A stretch of DNA of 64,000 nucleotides from Parastagonospora avenae f. sp. tritici 18332-5 (taxonomy: Eukaryota > Ascomycota > Dothideomycetes > Pleosporales > Phaeosphaeriaceae). The notes below the pieces were generated by a model. The model searched no databases, had not been told where the DNA came from, and saw nothing but the letters and a program-made list of their open reading frames with translations. This document shows positions 43,772 to 55,680 of this stretch, one piece after another. The first letter of the stretch is position 1. Each line of letters opens with the position of its first letter. The translations under genes and the position numbers were made by a program. The stretch is taken from assembly GCA_022559985.1 (NCBI GenBank), contig JAFJTR010000045.1:1-64000 (forward strand). The letters are read 5' to 3'.

Positions 43772-45814
43772 ATGGCCACGACCATGGTGCAGGCTGGGAG
43801 CGTCCTAAGTTCCCATCTGAAAGAAGGCGCCGTCCTCGATGTCCATGAGATCCCGAGCGGGGACCGGCCCGCGCTCTTGATCCTGCACAACGAGGGCGAA
43901 GAAGACATTGTGCGCATCTTCGCCGACGTCCTGGGGCAGAAGTGGGCGCCGGCGACATCGGTGCAGGAGGCAAAGGCAGGGCCGGCGTCTACCATCTATG
44001 GAGTGAGCAATGCGCATGCCGTGTCGCAGCTCGACAGCCTGGACACGTCGCGCATGTTGATTAACACGCACCGCGTCGATGGAGGCTATGAACTGAACGA
44101 GGCGCTTACTGACCGATGCGACTACGAATATCTATATACGCGATCAACTTTCTTTCGACGCGACGTTTCGCGATTTCTCTCCTTCATCCTGGGCCAGATC
44201 GGCCCCCACCGCGATCTTACGAAGAAGGCACGCACGACCCTGATCTCCACGACATTCCCCGACGTGCACGCAGCACTGCCGAATCTCGACATCCTGTCCG
44301 TAGGCGCAGACGCGATTGAAATACGGGTGGATTTGCTGGAGGAGCCGCGGCCGGACGGGACGTTCAGCAAGATCCCGAGCTTGAAGTACGTCGGAGAGCA
44401 GCTGATGGTGTTGCGCCAGCGCACTGAGCTCCCAATAATATACACGACTAGATGCACCAAGGAAAACGGTCGCTTCCCAATGGACGACCCTAGCCTGTTT
44501 TACAAATACTTGGCGCGTGCAATTCAATGGGGGTGTGAATATATTGATGTGGAACTGTGGCTGCCGGAGGAGATTAGGAGGAAGTTGGCAGAGAATAAAG
44601 GCTGCAGCAAAATTATCTCTGCGTTCCACGACTTCTCGGGTACGTTCAAGTGGACGGCGCCTGAAACCCAGACTCTTTTCGAGAGGGGCGCCATGTACGG
44701 TGACATCGTCAAGATGTACGCGCTAGTAAACTCGATGCAGGAAAACTACGAACTTGAATATTTCCGATCAACCATACAAGCGAAGTATCCACATCCTCCG
44801 TTCTCGGGTCTCAACATGGGACCTATGGGCCAGCTCTCCAGGACGATGAACAAGATATTCACACCAATCACCCATCCTCTGCTCCCCCTGATAGCAGCGC
44901 CGGGTCAGTTGAGTGCCGCGGAAATCAACGCAGCCTTGCACACCATGGGCCAAGTGCCGAAACAGGACATCTACGGAATTGGCAGCTTCCGGTCAACGTC
45001 ACAGGCGCTCTTCTTTGAGAAGTGCTTCAACGAGCTAAGCCTCCCGCACTCTTTCAAATTTGCGGAGAGGGCCCCCAAGGCTTCGATTGAGCATATCTTC
45101 CGACGCCCGAACTTTGGTGGAGCCTACATTAACCCACCGTTAGCGGCTGCTACAGCCCCCCTGCCCTCGCTTTCCAATGCGGCGCGCGCCATCGGACAGG
45201 TTGATACAGTACTGGTGCGCTCGGAGGCGAACAGTGCCTCGTTCATCGGGGACAACACCAGATGGAAGGGGATCCGCGCAACTCTGACACGTGACTTTGT
45301 GCCCTCTGCGTACAGCGGACGGGCGGCGCTGCTGTTGGCAAGCAGTGAAGCAGATGCATCAGCGTCGATATTCGCACTGAAGAACTTGGGCATAGGGCCC
45401 ATCTACACAATTGGGTTCAAGGCCACAGGGCCGCTATCGACTGACGTGCAGCCGGTACGGTCCGTAGACGACGTCAAGCGGCTAGAGCAGCCATTCGTTA
45501 TCATCTCGGCTCTTCCTGCAGAAAAGTCGCTGCTGGTGGTGCCCCTGCTGAAGCACTACAGGGTTGACGGGAGAAACGGCAGTACGAATGGACATGGGCT
45601 CACGGCTGCGAAGCCTGCAGGCAAGGTGTTTGTTGACTTGGCTAGTGGGCCCCGACGAGCTGACCCACTGGCGATTGCTACGACGGCAGGGTGGACCGCG
45701 TATGGCATTGCTGACGTCTCGGCGTGGACGACGGTGGAAACCATCAGACGGCTTGTTGGCCAGAACGTGTGCTATGACTTTGTACGGCTGGCGTCCGGGA
45801 GGGGCGTTTTCTAG
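43772..45814 (+). CDS. qutR: QutR-like quinate pathway repressor (AROM-related)
   Basis: An intronless 680-residue protein related to the C-terminal domains of the pentafunctional AROM enzyme, as is the quinate repressor QutR/qa-1S. Residues about 155-395 are a type I dehydroquinate dehydratase domain. By alignment from memory to E. coli AroD, E183, R227, E231, H286 (AFHDF), K314 (DIVKM), R357 and Q379 keep the catalytic positions; one serine becomes Ala375. Residues about 400-680 are shikimate-dehydrogenase-like but lack the catalytic Lys (Ala458 in NPPLAAA) and Asp (Arg497 in GDNTRWKG). The usual N-terminal shikimate-kinase-like domain is not seen; the first about 150 residues have no GxxGxGK loop. 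A regulatory role is inferred from the dead dehydrogenase domain. It would keep quinate-use genes off in the absence of quinate. Confidence 0.75.
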   Translation: MATTMVQAGSVLSSHLKEGAVLDVHEIPSGDRPALLILHNEGEEDIVRIFADVLGQKWAPATSVQEAKAGPASTIYGVSNAHAVSQLDSLDTSRMLINTHRVDGGYELNEALTDRCDYEYLYTRSTFFRRDVSRFLSFILGQIGPHRDLTKKARTTLISTTFPDVHAALPNLDILSVGADAIEIRVDLLEEPRPDGTFSKIPSLKYVGEQLMVLRQRTELPIIYTTRCTKENGRFPMDDPSLFYKYLARAIQWGCEYIDVELWLPEEIRRKLAENKGCSKIISAFHDFSGTFKWTAPETQTLFERGAMYGDIVKMYALVNSMQENYELEYFRSTIQAKYPHPPFSGLNMGPMGQLSRTMNKIFTPITHPLLPLIAAPGQLSAAEINAALHTMGQVPKQDIYGIGSFRSTSQALFFEKCFNELSLPHSFKFAERAPKASIEHIFRRPNFGGAYINPPLAAATAPLPSLSNAARAIGQVDTVLVRSEANSASFIGDNTRWKGIRATLTRDFVPSAYSGRAALLLASSEADASASIFALKNLGIGPIYTIGFKATGPLSTDVQPVRSVDDVKRLEQPFVIISALPAEKSLLVVPLLKHYRVDGRNGSTNGHGLTAAKPAGKVFVDLASGPRRADPLAIATTAGWTAYGIADVSAWTTVETIRRLVGQNVCYDFVRLASGRGVF

Positions 45815-46994
45815 GAACCCCCTCGCAATGACGCAGCAGCAATGAGAAATGCGAGTTTTGAGATTTTGATTCCGCGCCCCCTGGCTGCCGCAATATCAGT
45901 GATGTCCTGCGTGGGTGGAGTGTGATGATATGAGATAGGGCGTCTCAGCCATTGGCCGTGACGCCGCGGTCGGCAGTGGCACGCTGGAACATGACGGTGA
46001 AGGGCCACACGGGCGCCAATCGCTGGCGCCAGACTGCAGCAGCGGCCAGGGATGGCGGGTTGTTCAAGATGACGGGACCTCGTGGGCGCTGGGTCCATGT
46101 GTCAACTCAGCAGCACGACAGGCGCTGCGGCACCGCAGTGGCCTGGGCGGTGTGGATTGGCTCGCTTGGGCTACCCCAGATTTCTAGAACAAGAGAAGGT
46201 GTGTTCCGGCGCTACTCTCGACACTATGCTGCAGCGGGCGCCGTGCAGGAGGCGGACTGCAATCTATCAAGAACCGGGGTGCAAACCGAGGCACAGTGCG
46301 CTGTCGAGGCTCGAGACCTCAGACGCAGACGAACTGCCATCCTTGATTCGACACTAAGCTCCACCCCGGCAGCAATTTAGTGGCTTCGACGCTGCCTCTG
46401 TCGCCTCTGTCGCCATCATGGCCGCTGCTGGGCTGCCGGGCTGCTGGTGGCCGTCAGTGCTTCGCAGGTGAGCCCCTCGCGCCCACCAGGTTCCGAGCAG
46501 GGCTTCCATCCCATCGTCCGCCCACTACTGCCCAGCCAGCGCTTCTGCTATCCCGGTGCTATCTGGTGCTGTCTGGTGCTGTCCAGGTACGCTTGCAGCG
46601 CTTTCACCTGCGCTCCACGCTTTTATACTCGGCCCAGCGGTTCGATGCGCCGCGTGCTGATAGCCCGAGATCGCCGTCACGCGCTCGCGTATTCTCACGC
46701 AGAGGCCGTTCCCTTCGCAGAAAGTGCAGCTCCCTAACACGTACACTAGCGATACGACACACTACACCGACTGGACTGAGTCGTTTCGGAGTGGGCGCAC
46801 CCTCCCGCACGCTGCTCATCAAGCCTTGTCGTCCGTGTGCCCCCTGCCCGTCCCCACTGCCAGAGGCCTTAATTTGAACATACATCTCACACCGTGCATG
46901 ACCTGTGCTTTGCTTCTTCCCAACGTCCTGTTCGTGCTCCAACGGTCGCTCTCCGCCAGATGATGCATCTTGTCTTAACACCCACTCCGCCCCA
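45815..46994. other. Intergenic region, probable long 5' leader of the Zn2Cys6 gene
   Basis: About 1.2 kb between two genes on the same strand. Pyrimidine-rich stretches and several short upstream ATGs precede the start at 46995. No separate gene is supported. Confidence 0.45.
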
Positions 46995-49891
46995 ATGTCT
47001 ACTGAGGTCTCGCAGTCAATGGCAGCCAATATGTCGAGACCACAGATTGGAATCGACCGTCTTCCGGCCCGCCGTGTCTCCAACGAGCCGCGGGAGGCCA
47101 TGAACTGCAAGAGTTGCCGCAAGCGAAAGGTACGTACTGCCTGTTCCGTGAAGCTGACGACCTTATCCTGACACCCCCTCCAAGATCAAGTGCAACCGCA
47201 CACGCCCGACCTGCGAAGCCTGTCAAGTCTTCAACTGCCCATGTATCTATGGTATGCTTTGCCCTTCAAGCGCCCCCAAGGACTCCCACTGACGCCCCGC
47301 TGCAGACGCAGTGCCGAAAAAGAGAGGGCCCAAGACCGACGTACTCGAAGCCCTGCTGAAGCGTGTGGACGGCCTGGAGAAGCGGCTACACACCGAGGGA
47401 AAGAGCGATGACCTCTCCGACCTCGACCCCTCCACCACCCAGGACTCGAGCAACGACTCCTCGAGCATCAATGGCCCGCACCCTTCGCCGTCGCAGTCAC
47501 GGCACCCCGTCGACATTGCTCCCAATCGCTCCAGCGCCACCAGCCATGCTAACCAGCTGATGTCGCCGGTTGAGCCTAGGTGCGCCGCCGCTGCTGCCCA
47601 TGTGGAGCGGTGACATTGCTGACGATCCGCCAGTGTATCAGCACCGCCGCTATCTCCCGAGCTACTGCTTGACACGTACTTTGCCAGAATACACGGCAAG
47701 CCGTACTACATTCTTGATGAAGCGACTACCAGACAGCGACTCCAGACCAATCAGCTGCCGGGCCACTTAGCCTACGCGATATACGCTGTCGGCGCCAGGT
47801 AATACTTCGTCACCCCTGTCTTATAGCGACTTCTATTAATCCTCCCTCTCCAGATATGCACCCCAGTTCGGAGGATACGCCTCGGCTGTCCAGATCGGCC
47901 AGGAGTATGCGCGCCGCGCTCGGTTAGAGCTCGATATTGATGAGCCGTCCATTGAGGCCCTGCAGACGCTGATGCTGCTTTCCCAAGCGAACTTTCAATT
48001 AGGCAAAGGGAAGAAGACTTTCATGTTGCTTAGTAGGTGCCTAGCGACATCCGACGTTGGCGTTGCGCTAACTCCCTTCCCCAGCTTCTGCAATCAGCAT
48101 GGCGATCGCACTGGACCTGCATCGCGAATTGCCGACTGGCATGAAAGTCACCCCCGCCGAGCGAGAAGGCCGACGTCGACTCTTCTGGTCTTGCTACCTC
48201 ATGGATCGTTTTTCTGCAACCGGCTCCAAGCGCCCGTCATTGGTTGCGGATGAATGCATTGTGCTTCGTCTTCCCAGCTGGCAGCTGCACCCCGGTGCAA
48301 TGCCACTAGAAGGAGACTATTTTCCGAGCGGCTGCAATCTACAGTACTTGGGCGGTGCTGGAAAAGGTGGACAAGGGAGTATGGGTATGCTGATCGGTAT
48401 AGCGAGGATCCTGGGCATCACCAATCGTTACCTCGCAGCTGGCGGCGTGAAGGGCGACTCGCACTTTCCATGGCACTCGCTATCGACCCTATCGAAAATA
48501 CGACAGGAGCTCGACATCTGGGCCTCCGACACCCAGGACACGTTTACGTCGATCGAAGCGCTTTTTGGCCAGCCAGACAGCGTTATCTTGGTCCTCAGCA
48601 AGCTCGTTTACCACCTCATCCACTGCCTCATATACCGCCCATTTCTACCGGTCGACCTAGCAGAGCTGTCCAGCACCTCCCAGCATCAACCCTGGCAAAT
48701 TGAGGCCACGAATCTATGCTTCCTACATGCGAACGCCATTGCCGAACTAGTCGAGATAGGGGGTGCTTCTTCCATTATAGATTGGCCAGCTTTTGTCGGC
48801 TATTGCTTGAGCACAGCGGGGACAATTCACGTGCATGGTGCACATTATCCAGGAAGAGAAGGCGAGGTGTTCTCGGTCAGCGCGGAGTTCTTGTCGCGCG
48901 AGATGCAGCAGCTGTCTGAGCTACGTTGCATTTGGGCCGGCGTACAGCATCAACGGGACACACTACAGACCATCTACGGGTGTCACACTGAGCTCGTCAA
49001 ATCCTTGGCCAGCAATCCCATGCGCTACGCACCAGTCTTCCAGCTCGAGGACTTTTTCGACAGGTACCCCGGCCAGATCTTTGATGGGGCTCATGTTACG
49101 TTTCTTGATATTCCACTTGAATCTATTCACGACAGGTAGGACGATAACTGTCCCTGCTTTGTCTAAAGCTAATAATCCACAGTCTTGCAACCTACAATAT
49201 TGAGCAGCGTAATAATATGTACATGAGCAGTGGCCTTGTCGGCAGTAGCCAGAACTTCCAGCCGCGATCTCTTCCATCACAACACCGACAGTACTCCAAT
49301 GGCCACCCGAACAAAAAGCGAAGATCGACCGCAGCCTCGAAGATCTCAACACAATCGCAGCCTCCCCCACTGCCCACACCTACATCAGCAACCCACCCAC
49401 CCGTAATTCGTAAATCTAGACCTTCGGACGCTGGCACCTCAGACAGCAATTCGAATGCCAGCCCCGGCGAAAATAAGGCCAACCTTCCCGCCGCCGGACA
49501 TTCGGTACCGCCGCACACCCCACCACCTAACCACGGATCCCTGAACCTTCCAAACACGAGCGGCTCTGGCCTGACCATGCCATTCAGCCCGAACTTCTCA
49601 TTCTCACCGCTACCACAATTCGCAAGTCTCGCGCCGTCCCCGGTGCCGCGAACAGCGAATCTCTCCGGCCATGACAAGTCAGCAATACACTTCGATCCTA
49701 TGCTGAGCATGCCTACGCCATACGACCAACAGCCGACCCCTGGTGCAGGAAGCACGTCAGGCGGATCCGTACACACAGACCCTGACAGCAAGGACCCCTT
49801 CCTGAGTTTATTGGAACAGCTTGCAGAAAATGAAGTTAGCCGTGGTGGGCCCAGTGAATTGGATTACTTCTTGGGTGGCCAGAGTGGCTAG
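46995..49891 (+). CDS. Zn2Cys6 fungal-specific transcription factor
   Basis: Seven exons (46995-47129, 47185-47251, 47306-47579, 47634-47798, 47854-48032, 48085-49135, 49183-49891) give 859 residues in frame. The binuclear zinc cluster is CKSCRKRKIKCNRTRPTC followed by EACQVFNCPC (about residues 38-66), interrupted by two introns as is common. PKKRGPKTDVLEALLKRVDG follows and looks like a linker plus coiled-coil dimerisation element. The fungal-specific transcription factor domain (about 165-500) contains LLDTYFARIHGKPYYIL, AYAIYAVGAR and REGRRRLFWSCYLMDRFSA. The last about 250 residues are Pro/Ser/Asn-rich and end LDYFLGGQSG. I do not recognise the target pathway. It lies 1.2 kb downstream of the QutR-like gene on the same strand, but I see no AROM-like domains as expected for QutA. 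Confidence 0.85.
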
Positions 49892-52237
49892 ATCCTTTCA
49901 ATATCGCTTCCTCGTCAGGAAGCACGGAGGCATATTCCTCGTCATGCCGATCGGCAGTGATGAGCCTAAAATTTCGCATTGGTTTCGGCAGGATTGTCAT
50001 TTCAGTTTCTCTTTTCTAATTCTTCTAAATACTGTAACGACATCGACATCACCCATTTGGGATACCATGACTCGAGTCACAAGCGCGGAAGATGTCGGAC
50101 ACCAGCACGGCGCAATAGGACCATTTGGGCGGTCTCAAGGCGCACAAGGACATGGATGATCGTCACGGCCGCAAACACTAGCAATCTTGTACAATATTAC
50201 TATCACCAGCTGCATCATGCCAGCTATGCATCACACCAATTCGCGCAATGTTCACAGCACTTTCACAGATATTGATACAAGCTACGTTGCAGGTCATCCA
50301 CACCACGCATAACCCGGAATAGGCCCGGAACGACCTCTCATTACAGAAGGCGTGCCGCGCACATCGGAGCTGCAGAAGGCTTACCTCTTTTGGAGGCGCT
50401 GCATGCAAGATGCAGGTCAAGGTCCATGGATCACACAAACGAGCCGCGATTCGTGTTCGCGTCCAAGCTTGAATCCTGGTATCCATCACGCCGTGCATGC
50501 CGTTAGCCCGGTAAATGTAGCCGTGCTTACACGCTTCAAATGAATACCCCAGATAAGCCAGCAAGGCGCATAAAGCATGAACTTGCAAAGGGCAAGTCTT
50601 GACGAAAGGATACCCCCGCCACATGATGCTCGAAACTAGACATCAAATGTCGCTAAACAAACGACAATCAAAAGTTGATTTCAGAAGTTGCGTCGCCCAT
50701 CGCCAACTTGAATCGGTGGATGTCAGGGACACATCTGCCGGGCCAAGTCGCTCCGACCCTCTACTGGTAAGCCCGGCGTGCGGCTCTTCTCCTTCGTACG
50801 ACATTCTAGAAGGGTATATGATCGCACATAAGGTGCCCACTCGTTCGCAACGACCCCCGTCTGGAACGTCATTTCATAAAGTCGGCGGTGGCCTGTCGGA
50901 GGAAGCTCCGAGTTTCACGATAACAAGCCCGCGATACGGTGTGAAGGAAGCTACGGTAAGGAAGGGTCCCTCCTTCAGCTACGCGAGGCTACCTCACAGG
51001 CCGGTAATTACAAGCTTGGACTCTTTGCCAGATTTTTCTTCGTCGCAGATGCGCGTGAGACCCGACCCCAGTTTCCTCGCCACACATCACTCTCCAGTTC
51101 AACTTGATCGGACACTTTTCCGTTGGGCTGGGCTGGCGTGCATGTCTCGCTTGTTCATCTGTCGCACTGTCTTGCGCAATGCTGAGGTTACATATTTCCC
51201 GGCTCGCTTCTTCCTGGCTTCCAGATTAGCCTGCACCCCGCGATGCTGCACGTCGAAAGCGAACCGCGGGGAAAGAAGCATTTGGATAATCAATGCAGGG
51301 CATCTGCTGCTGCTGCAACTAAGGGGGATAATCCACCAAGGAGAATTGCGGCGCGACGCCGCAGTGACGATGCGAGCGCGACGATAGAGATGGTGGTCGT
51401 CGAGCCCTCACATCCTCACACATCACGTCCGCTATCTTATCGCGCGTGTCCCGCTGCGACGGGCGCGTACGATCACCAGTGCCAGTGCCAGTACGGCCGG
51501 GCCCAAATAGCACCCCCCACAGTCCCAACTTTAATATTCCTTGGAATCGCACCACTCAGCACCGAGCAGTTCAGTCCCGCTCCCCTTCATTTCCTGCAAT
51601 CCCATGAGAGCGGGCCCCCGACCTTTTTTTCATTTTTCGTCCCGAGTCCTGACAGGTTTGACGTGACAATGACATGAGCGCGAGCTGCTCTGGAAATTCC
51701 GGACCGATCCGAAGGCGAAAGGAAGGGGTTTAGTGCGCGGTTTGGCATATATGTTTCATCCGGGTTCATGGGTGTTTTAATACTGCTATATTGGCTGGGA
51801 TTCAATCTAGTGGACAGGGATGAGGGGGTGATTTTTCGCTGCGCGCGATTTTTCAATTGGGTAAAAGCTAACTTGGGACGAATGGAATAAGTGGGTGGCG
51901 GATAGATTCTGGTGGGTAATTCTCTCTCACGTTTTCTGATGCAGGCAAAGTCTGGGGAAGATTCAGCGGGCGCGTGGCTCTGCATGTCGCAGCGATCATG
52001 GCGCATTCGCATTTTTGCTTCTACGGCTATTCTAGATGATATTCGCCGTCTCAACGGGTAATAAGGGTCGATCATGGGAGGGGAGTTGGGTGGTGCCATG
52101 TGATTGAGCTAACTAGCTACACTACCTAGTCTAGCTGGAGCCTGGCAAAACCGTGTGAACGGCTTTCTAGAAGGTAAGCTTAGGAGCACGGTAGGCTGGT
52201 GTGACCGAGCGCTGCAAGGAGCTTGTGTGATGCGAGA
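49892..52237. other. Gene-poor region
   Basis: About 2.3 kb. It includes a plus-strand ORF of about 260 codons (50599-51387) that opens without an early ATG and has no family features, and a 170-codon minus-strand ORF (51587-52099) that is Pro/Arg/Ser-rich. Neither is called as a gene. Confidence 0.4.
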
Positions 52238-52880
52238 ACCGAGCTCTCAACGGTTTTAGTTATCCTGGTATGACAGACGCTTGAGCAATGGACATGTGTA
52301 TGGGAGTTCTGACAGAAAACTTGGAAGTGTGCAATCGTCGAGACATGTGATGAAGTTTTTGACGCAAACTCAGTGCGTGAATTGCTGAGACTTGGTGTGT
52401 GCAAATTGTCGAAACTCGTCTGTGAGTTGTTCGAAACGCATAAGGAGTTAAGTATCCGAGCTCAACGGTTTCTTCTCACACCTTGGTTATCATCACGACG
52501 CTCGAGCTGAACTGGCATTGCATAGTTTGACAAAAACTTGTCAGTGTTTGAATTGTCAAAACACGGGTTGTTGATCTGTGAACCGACCGTTGGAAACGCA
52601 TGGCTGGTAGGAGTAGTACCGAGCTCAACGGTTTTCTGACACCCCGGGACTCGCAGACTGCGTAGGTGATGAGAGTTTCTGACAGAAACCTGGCCTGTCA
52701 ATTGGCGAAACACGGCGCTGTTCGTCTTGGGGACGGGTATCAATGAGTTCCGAGCTTCAACGGCTTTCTACTGCCCCGGTATGGCCACATTCGATCAGAC
52801 TGCGTGGGTATGTGAATTTGACAACACACCGTCTATCCGTTCGGATGCCATCTTGTCCCGAGCGCAATGGTCTGTACACG
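52238..52880. repeat. Degenerate direct-repeat array with a ccgagctcaacggttt core
   Basis: The core ccgagctcaacggttttct and variants occur at 52238-52257, 52456, 52619 and 52750, so spacing shrinks from about 218 to 163 to 131 bp. Each unit also has tgacagaaacttgg-like and caattgtcgaaacacg-like blocks. A weaker match (gaacggctttct) lies near 52158. Units differ by many substitutions and indels. Confidence 0.6.
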
Positions 52881-55680
52881 CACCCCAGCATTCGCAAACC
52901 TGCCATGCCAGTTCACGAAACCACAGTGCCTTCCCAATCGACACCCCATCCCGACGGCCGTAAGCCTTGCCATCACAAGGATCGATGCGAGCCCCCCCCA
53001 CAGACCAGCAGTGGAGCTGATCGACCTCCAGCAAGCAGGTTTACACGACCGTTGAGGATTGCCCTTCGGACGTGGATCAAAGAGGTCGAGGACCGTTGAT
53101 GACTCGTTTCGGCATTCAAATACCGTGGTGATCCGTGGAGATGGGTGCGCTTGGACAGTGGGGATTGCACTGCCTCGGACTGAGCTTACTCACCGATGAT
53201 GGATACGCTGTGGTTGGCTGGCATGGCTTGTTCAGGGAGTGCAGAGCCATACAGGGAGACGAAGCGCGCAGGCGAGATGGGAGGAAGCCTGGAGAAGCAT
53301 GGACGGTGGAACCAAACCAAACTCTTTGAAAACTCAGGACCGGCGGCGCAAGGGAGGGTGGTTGGCTGAGCAGGTCTGCGTGGACAGTGCATGTTCAGAC
53401 GCTGGAGAGGCAGCTAATGCAGGCGCCATGGGACTTGGAAGATTGACAGGGCGATTGTGGTGCATGCTCACTGCTCGGTCACCGCCGAACCATCGTGACC
53501 CCCGAGGATCAGGACGACATGGTGAGCTGCCACTCTGCACCGGTGCCCCCTCCAGGCGGTCGAAACACAGGCGACATGCACGACATATGCTCATGCACAG
53601 TGCACTGGCATCACTACTCAGTCATGTCCCTAACGCCCTCGAGGGCTCACACTCCATGGTTCATGGGTTATGGTTCGCCGGAGAGCTTGGAGCAGCTTCC
53701 AGCTACCAAATTCAGACAGTGGGAAGAACCGCGAGACACAGACCTACTGGCCATGCTCGTGGTTAGTCACAGTCGTGGGAGTTGGGCTAGCAAACTCGCA
53801 CAACGATGCCCAAGGCACACGTGCTGATACACCGGCAAGTTTCGTTGTCCTACTGCATGGACAGTGCAGTGCAGTGCAGTCGAGCCACTGTATTCACAGA
53901 AGGGATCCTGCGCCTACCAGTCATCACGCATGGACACTGGAACCACGCCGCCCATTCCACACAGACACTCATCACGCGCAGCCCCAGCTCCATCAAACAG
54001 CCTATCCAAGTCCAACGATCGCGATAGCAAACACCAACCCGGTCCAGGGGAAAGAAAGCTGCCCTCCCTCGCTCCCCACGGTACTCCTACGGGCGTATCG
54101 CTCTCGTCTCGACGCACCGCTCCATCTCGCTTGCAAATTCAGTTCCTCCAGACTCCACTCCTGCACGCGTTATTGGGGAGCCGCGCCCGCGGATTGCTGA
54201 GGGCGGGTACCGGCGGTGGAACAACGGCGCCGCTTGTCCATGCTTTGGTTGAGGACTGTCATTGGCATGCTGGTAGTGGGAAGGGCAGCCTGGAATGAGG
54301 ACAAGGGATGACACGTCGATGTCGGCACAAGGATGACTATGCGTACGTACGTACGCACGAAGGCGCTGGATTCCTTCCTTGCCCCTGAAGCAGGATGAGA
54401 GTGTTCGCAGGGGGATCTGGGTAGCTGCGTGGATGTGCACACCACAGGAAGTCTGGCGGGTATTGCCACTCACGGATCCGCCGTATGCATGACATGCACT
54501 TGGTCAGTGGATCTGACAGCTGTCAGCTGTGGGAGCGCAAGTGCAGCAAACGCGCTTGATGGAATCATGACTCTTGCCAGCAGGCGATCTTCCCAAGGGA
54601 CGAGTGATTTGCACTTGTTTGGACTTGACGATTTTTTTTCGAGTTGAGTCGTGTGTCAGTAGGGGCGGTGAGAGATGCACATCCTTTCTGTGTCCTTTGA
54701 TATTCAGATGTGGTGCAGTGTGCAGCATTCTGTCCGCCTAGTTGAGATTGGCCAAATGACGACTCTTGGACGTCTATACAGCTAGGTGCGTGGCTGTGAG
54801 ACTGTCATGTGCATACCAATAGTCGAAGAAGCTCCCCTTACATCAGTCATGACTTGATGAGTATCATTGTCTCCATCTCGATACGATCTACACGGCAAGC
54901 AGATGTACTGACTTGCAACTTTCAAAACATCAGCAGCAGTAATGCGTGCCGAGTCGCGGGACGAGCAATGTTTCCTGCCCATTTACAAGCCATTTTGGTA
55001 AGGAGAAACGTTCGGCACTTATTTCTAACATATCGCAGCACGCAAGTAAACACACTGCAAAGTTGCTACCAAAGTCAAGCATGCGAATGACTCTAGGACA
55101 CATTAAGATCGCCGCACCATACGACGTCGGCACTCCCGCAACCATCACATCCCATAATCCAAATCACCTCCCAAACCCGCGCACATCAATCACTCCAGCG
55201 CCTGCATCAAGATCGCCGCTTCACACGACGTCGGCACTCCCGCGAGCCTCCGCTCATCCGACCACCGACTCGACTTCCCACAGCGCAGGAATACAACCGG
55301 TGGTACATGCACGGCACCGATCATGCACAAGTGGGCGACGGAAAGCTTATCGTCGCTTTAGGAAAGTGACAGCGGGAGTGGCTTAAACGCCCTCACGAAC
55401 GCTGGTCGTGCATAAGCACTGACTGGCAATGTGTGGGGTTGCGTGCGATAGCGAGAAAGGAACACAATTCAACTTTGCACAAATGGAACACGCGGGGGTG
55501 AGAGAAAATTTATTTCCACCGAAGAAGGGAAAGGGGCAATACTTTGATGACTTTTTACGACTCGAAAATCTCACTGTGTTGGACGACTTGTTTTCAATAT
55601 CGCGTTACGTTAAACATGGTTCGATTATTTAGACCTGGTCTACATCTAATCTATACGCGATCGTCGCGGTAGCATATTGA
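52881..55680. other. Gene-poor region with short simple repeats
   Basis: About 2.8 kb without a supported gene. Short tracts include gcagtgcagtgcagtgcag near 53865 and gtacgtacgtacg near 54340. Several 100-180 codon ORFs overlap one another in different frames and show no conserved features. Confidence 0.45.
55101..55247. repeat. Two-copy direct repeat of about 40 bp
   Basis: The block aagatcgccgcaccatacga followed by cgtcggcactcccgc at about 55104 recurs with few changes about 103 bp downstream (55208). Confidence 0.65.

Noticed and set aside
44144..44629. Minus-strand ORF inside the QutR-like gene
   Set aside because: Antisense shadow of the dehydratase domain.
50599..51387. Plus-strand open frame of about 260 codons
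   Set aside because: It opens at TTG, has no domain, no hydrophobic or charge pattern and no splice partners. It lies in a gene-poor, repeat-containing region, so a chance ORF is likelier.
51587..52099. Minus-strand 170-codon ORF
   Set aside because: Pro/Arg/Ser-rich composition without conserved blocks; probably a chance ORF.
54330..54360. GTACGTACGTACG tract as a possible hairpin or binding site
   Set aside because: It is a simple tetranucleotide repeat; its self-complementarity follows from the unit.
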